From Strigops habroptila (lineage: Eukaryota > Chordata > Aves > Psittaciformes > Psittacidae), in the NCBI RefSeq assembly GCF_004027225.2, contig NC_044290.2, forward strand, positions 6,092,906 through 6,156,905: 64,000 bases of DNA. The letters run 5' to 3'. This document shows, piece by piece, positions 61,401 to 64,000 of the stretch (within the stretch, counting starts at the first letter, position 1; the number at the start of each line of letters is the position of its first letter). A program made the translations under genes and the position numbers. Below the pieces are notes generated by a model. That model saw only the letters and a program-made list of their open reading frames with translations. It did no database searches and was not told where the DNA came from.

Positions 61401-61518
61401 CATAGAATCATCATAGAATGTTTTGGGCTCGAAGGGACCTTCAAAGGTCATCTAATCCCAGTGAGCAGGGACACCTTCATCTAGATTAGGTGGCCCAGAA
61501 CCACATCCAGCCTGGCAT
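61401..61518 (-). mobile_element. CR1 LINE 3'-end fragment (inverted)
   Basis: Two CATAGAATCAT-type terminal units are followed by GGCTCGAAGGGACCTTCAAAG, GTCATCTAATCCCAGTGAGCAG and GGACACCTTCATCTAGATTAGG. It is read as CR1 in reverse. It differs from the 59223 copy (CTCGAAGGGACC type), so it belongs to another subfamily. Confidence 0.9.
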
Positions 61519-64000
61519 CACGACACGCAACTGCTGAGGAAAGGGGGGGGACAAGGCAGGCCAGCATGGCCAGCCATGGGGAAGAGGATTCCAATGGCAA
61601 GGACGCTGCTATGGGGAGATGGTGGCTTGGGTGAGGACACGGGGAGGTGGTTAAATCACAAAGCAGAAGAGATACAGAGCCAGGAAAGTGCAATAAAGGG
61701 CCAGCGGATGCTGATAGCTCCTGGGATCAGGAGCTGGTTGCCCAAACCCATGATGGGAAATGTGGGGAGCAGCTTCCTATAAACCCTTAAACAGCTAAAC
61801 CCCCCCTCCAAGTGACACATGGCCCCTCAGTGATGTTCAGCCCTTGTCCAAACCTGCCTCCCAGGCTCAAAGTCGGCATTTTTCCTTTGCTGGCCATTGC
61901 TCTTCCAAGCGCTGCCAGAGCCCGAATCCATCCCTGATACCAGTTTGGTCTCAGATTTACAGCCCAAGCCCCGAAATCCTCTGCTGCTTGTGAGGTCCTT
62001 CGAGAGAATCACAGCAGAAAGTGTTTATTTCCACCATAAAGATCTGTTTTAATATTTTACCATAAATCAAGCTGCGCTTTATGGTGATAATAAATTTGTT
62101 GGCAGAAAACTGCCTTTGCAGCCCGAGGCAGTGGAGCGATTCAATTTGTTCGGGTTTAAGTGTAAGGAGCCGTAATGGAGAAGGGGAAAGTACAGATGTT
62201 TTAATTGAGTTTGCAGCTACCACCCAGAGTTGCAGGAGGCTAATAGAGAAGAGGTGAGGGTCTACATTAGCCTCTCTGCTTGCCATTTCCCCTTGGCCTG
62301 CAGCACCATCCGTCACGGCCGTTCCCTCTGGGAAGAGCTGCTCAGTGCACGCACCAGAGGAGGAAAGGGGTGGAAAAAGAAGCCAGACTAAACCAGATGT
62401 ATAATGCGCGTTTTATTGGGTTTAATCCCATTTTTGGAGAACTAATTACAGTCAGGACAAGCATCACGTGAGAGTCTGTGATAATCAAGTGTTAGTGTTG
62501 ATAACGGCCAAATAAAACCAGACTTTCATGATGGGTGAGAAGGGGGAGCTCCTGCCCTGCACCGAGGGCAGTGTCCCCCCGGACAGCGCTGGCTCCACCG
62601 AGCCATCCCCTTCCCTCTTTCTCCAGTAATTTTTAAGGCATTGCTATGTCACATCTGATATGAAGAACGTTCTCTCTGCCATAGAGCTTCTTTCCCTTAA
62701 TCACCCCAATTCCTTGGATATATTTGTGCAAGGACAGCGGGTTATTTGTTTAAGAAAGCACTCGTGCTTGTGGAGACCAGAGTCCTTCTCACTAAGGTAC
62801 CACAGCAAAGGCTGGGGGCAGGATGCGAGCCCTCGCCGTGCCACTGCATCCAAAACCTGGATCCGAGCAGCTCTTGGAGGTAAGGCCCCTTAGAAATCCC
62901 TGTCACCACCGTGCCGAGGAGGAGAGGGGGTTACCCAGGCCAGGAAGCGAAGGCACGTCTTTAACAGTAGGAGATGCAGGAGAGAGGGTGGATTTGCTGC
63001 CTCCCAGCCCAGGCAAGGCAGCCTGATAGAGAGACAGGAAGGGAGGGAGACCAAGGGCAGCCCTAAGAGGGGAAGGGAGGATGAGAGGTGAAATAACAAG
63101 AGCACAGCCCCGTTCCCTGGCTGGCAATGAAATGTGGAGGGAAGAGACTGCGATGGGCGCTTGCAGGGATGGAGGCAGAGCCAAGTGCCTCGCAAAGCAG
63201 GGCCTCAGCCTCCCCCATCACCCACATCTGTGCCCTTGTGCACAGCACACCCCCTGCTGCCCCTCCAGCTCTCCAAAGGCTCATTTCATCAGCACTAAAT
63301 TCCTCTCAGCTGCCTCGCAGGTGGCTCCCAGCAATGCTGCCCCATGGATCTGCCCTCCAACCTCCCTCTTCCTGAGACACCACCACCTGTAAAGAACTTG
63401 CTCATTTGGCACTGAAGATGCCCCAGCAGCTTCCCCGGAGCACTTGGGGATGTTTAAAGTCGTTGCCAATGCTTAGGATCAAGCTGGAGAGGAGGCAAAC
63501 AGTCCCCCCGGATCCTCTCCAAGCAGCTCAGCGAGGACACAGTGGCGGTGCTCAGGCTGAAGAGGTGCAGGGTTTTGCTTTAAAAGCCATGAAGTGTTTT
63601 TATACAGCTCCAGGTACTTGCATATTCCCGCAGGAGGAGCACTTCAGGTCATATGGAAACCAGAAAGTCCTACTTGAAAACAGAGCTTGATTAAAAAGAG
63701 CTGCAGTTCAAAGCTTGCTTTAGTGAGCGGAGACACTTAATACTGCAGCAAGTGCAGAGGGCAAGAGGATCTAACGTAAGTGACGTGCACCTGGCTTTGA
63801 ACCTGCTTTAATAAGGGGGGGCTTAAAGTATTTCAGGTGGAAACTTCTTTTGAAGTTCTTCCTTTTGCTAGGAAAGCCCAAAGATCTTTGCCCAAGGGCC
63901 TCAGAGCACAGGACCCAGGGCTGTGTGTCGCTGTGTGCTGTTTAGTAGCCTTAAAAGCAGAGATTCACCTAAAGCACTGGCTGCTGAAGGTAACAGGAAG

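Larger units (their letters stand above)
58858..64000. other. GRIN2C 3' UTR and downstream flank
   Basis: No coding exon is seen. Possible GRIN2C poly(A) signals are ATTAAA at 59172-59177 and AATAAA at 60331-60336. Two inverted CR1 fragments, an (AT)n tract and an AT-richer block (about 61990-62530) are present. In human the next gene, TMEM104, converges on GRIN2C. I looked for its conserved membrane segments on the - strand and found none, so it lies beyond the window if present. TTTATT at 60731 could be a poly(A) signal for a - strand transcript, but nothing else supports this. Confidence 0.5.

Noticed and set aside
58858-64000. TMEM104 exons expected by synteny on the - strand
   Set aside because: None of the conserved membrane segments could be found in the translated frames; the gene probably lies further right.

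Overview
The window is nuclear DNA of a vertebrate, most likely a bird. It carries four spliced protein genes with compact introns and GT-AG junctions. Intergenic DNA is GC-rich, and the only interspersed repeats I can recognise are short 3'-end pieces of avian-type CR1 LINEs. The gene order USH1G - FADS6 - FDXR - GRIN2C, all on the + strand, matches (in reverse) my memory of human 17q25.1. I would expect an avian microchromosome such as chicken chromosome 18, but species cannot be fixed from the sequence alone.

Layout. 1-2007: probably the end of USH1G intron 1. 2008-3969: the last two coding exons of USH1G (SANS); exon 1 lies to the left of the window. 4.35-20.5 kb: intergenic, with short tandem repeats, an orphan CpG-rich patch and one CR1 scrap. 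20881-25476: FADS6, complete, six coding exons. 25.5-27.8 kb: intergenic. 27896-36809: FDXR, complete, twelve coding exons, starting in a CpG island and carrying a CpG-rich minisatellite in intron 1. 37.3-44 kb: intergenic. 44.07-58857: GRIN2C, with a CpG-island promoter and a likely non-coding first exon ending at 44731, then twelve coding exons from 48710. 58.9-64 kb: the 3' flank, with two CR1 pieces and an AT-richer stretch. No TMEM104 exon, the expected next gene, could be found there.

The four genes are neighbours by old synteny, not a functional pathway. They encode a hair-cell scaffold, a membrane desaturase-like protein, the mitochondrial NADPH-adrenodoxin reductase and an NMDA-receptor subunit. 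Reading frames were joined by eye using splice consensus, phase agreement and remembered human proteins. Every junction given keeps frame. I found no evidence of a novel multi-gene system. The most informative oddities are the USH1G stop codon lying inside a splice donor, the tandem repeat that makes up GRIN2C intron 10 together with its donor, and the FDXR intron-1 minisatellite.
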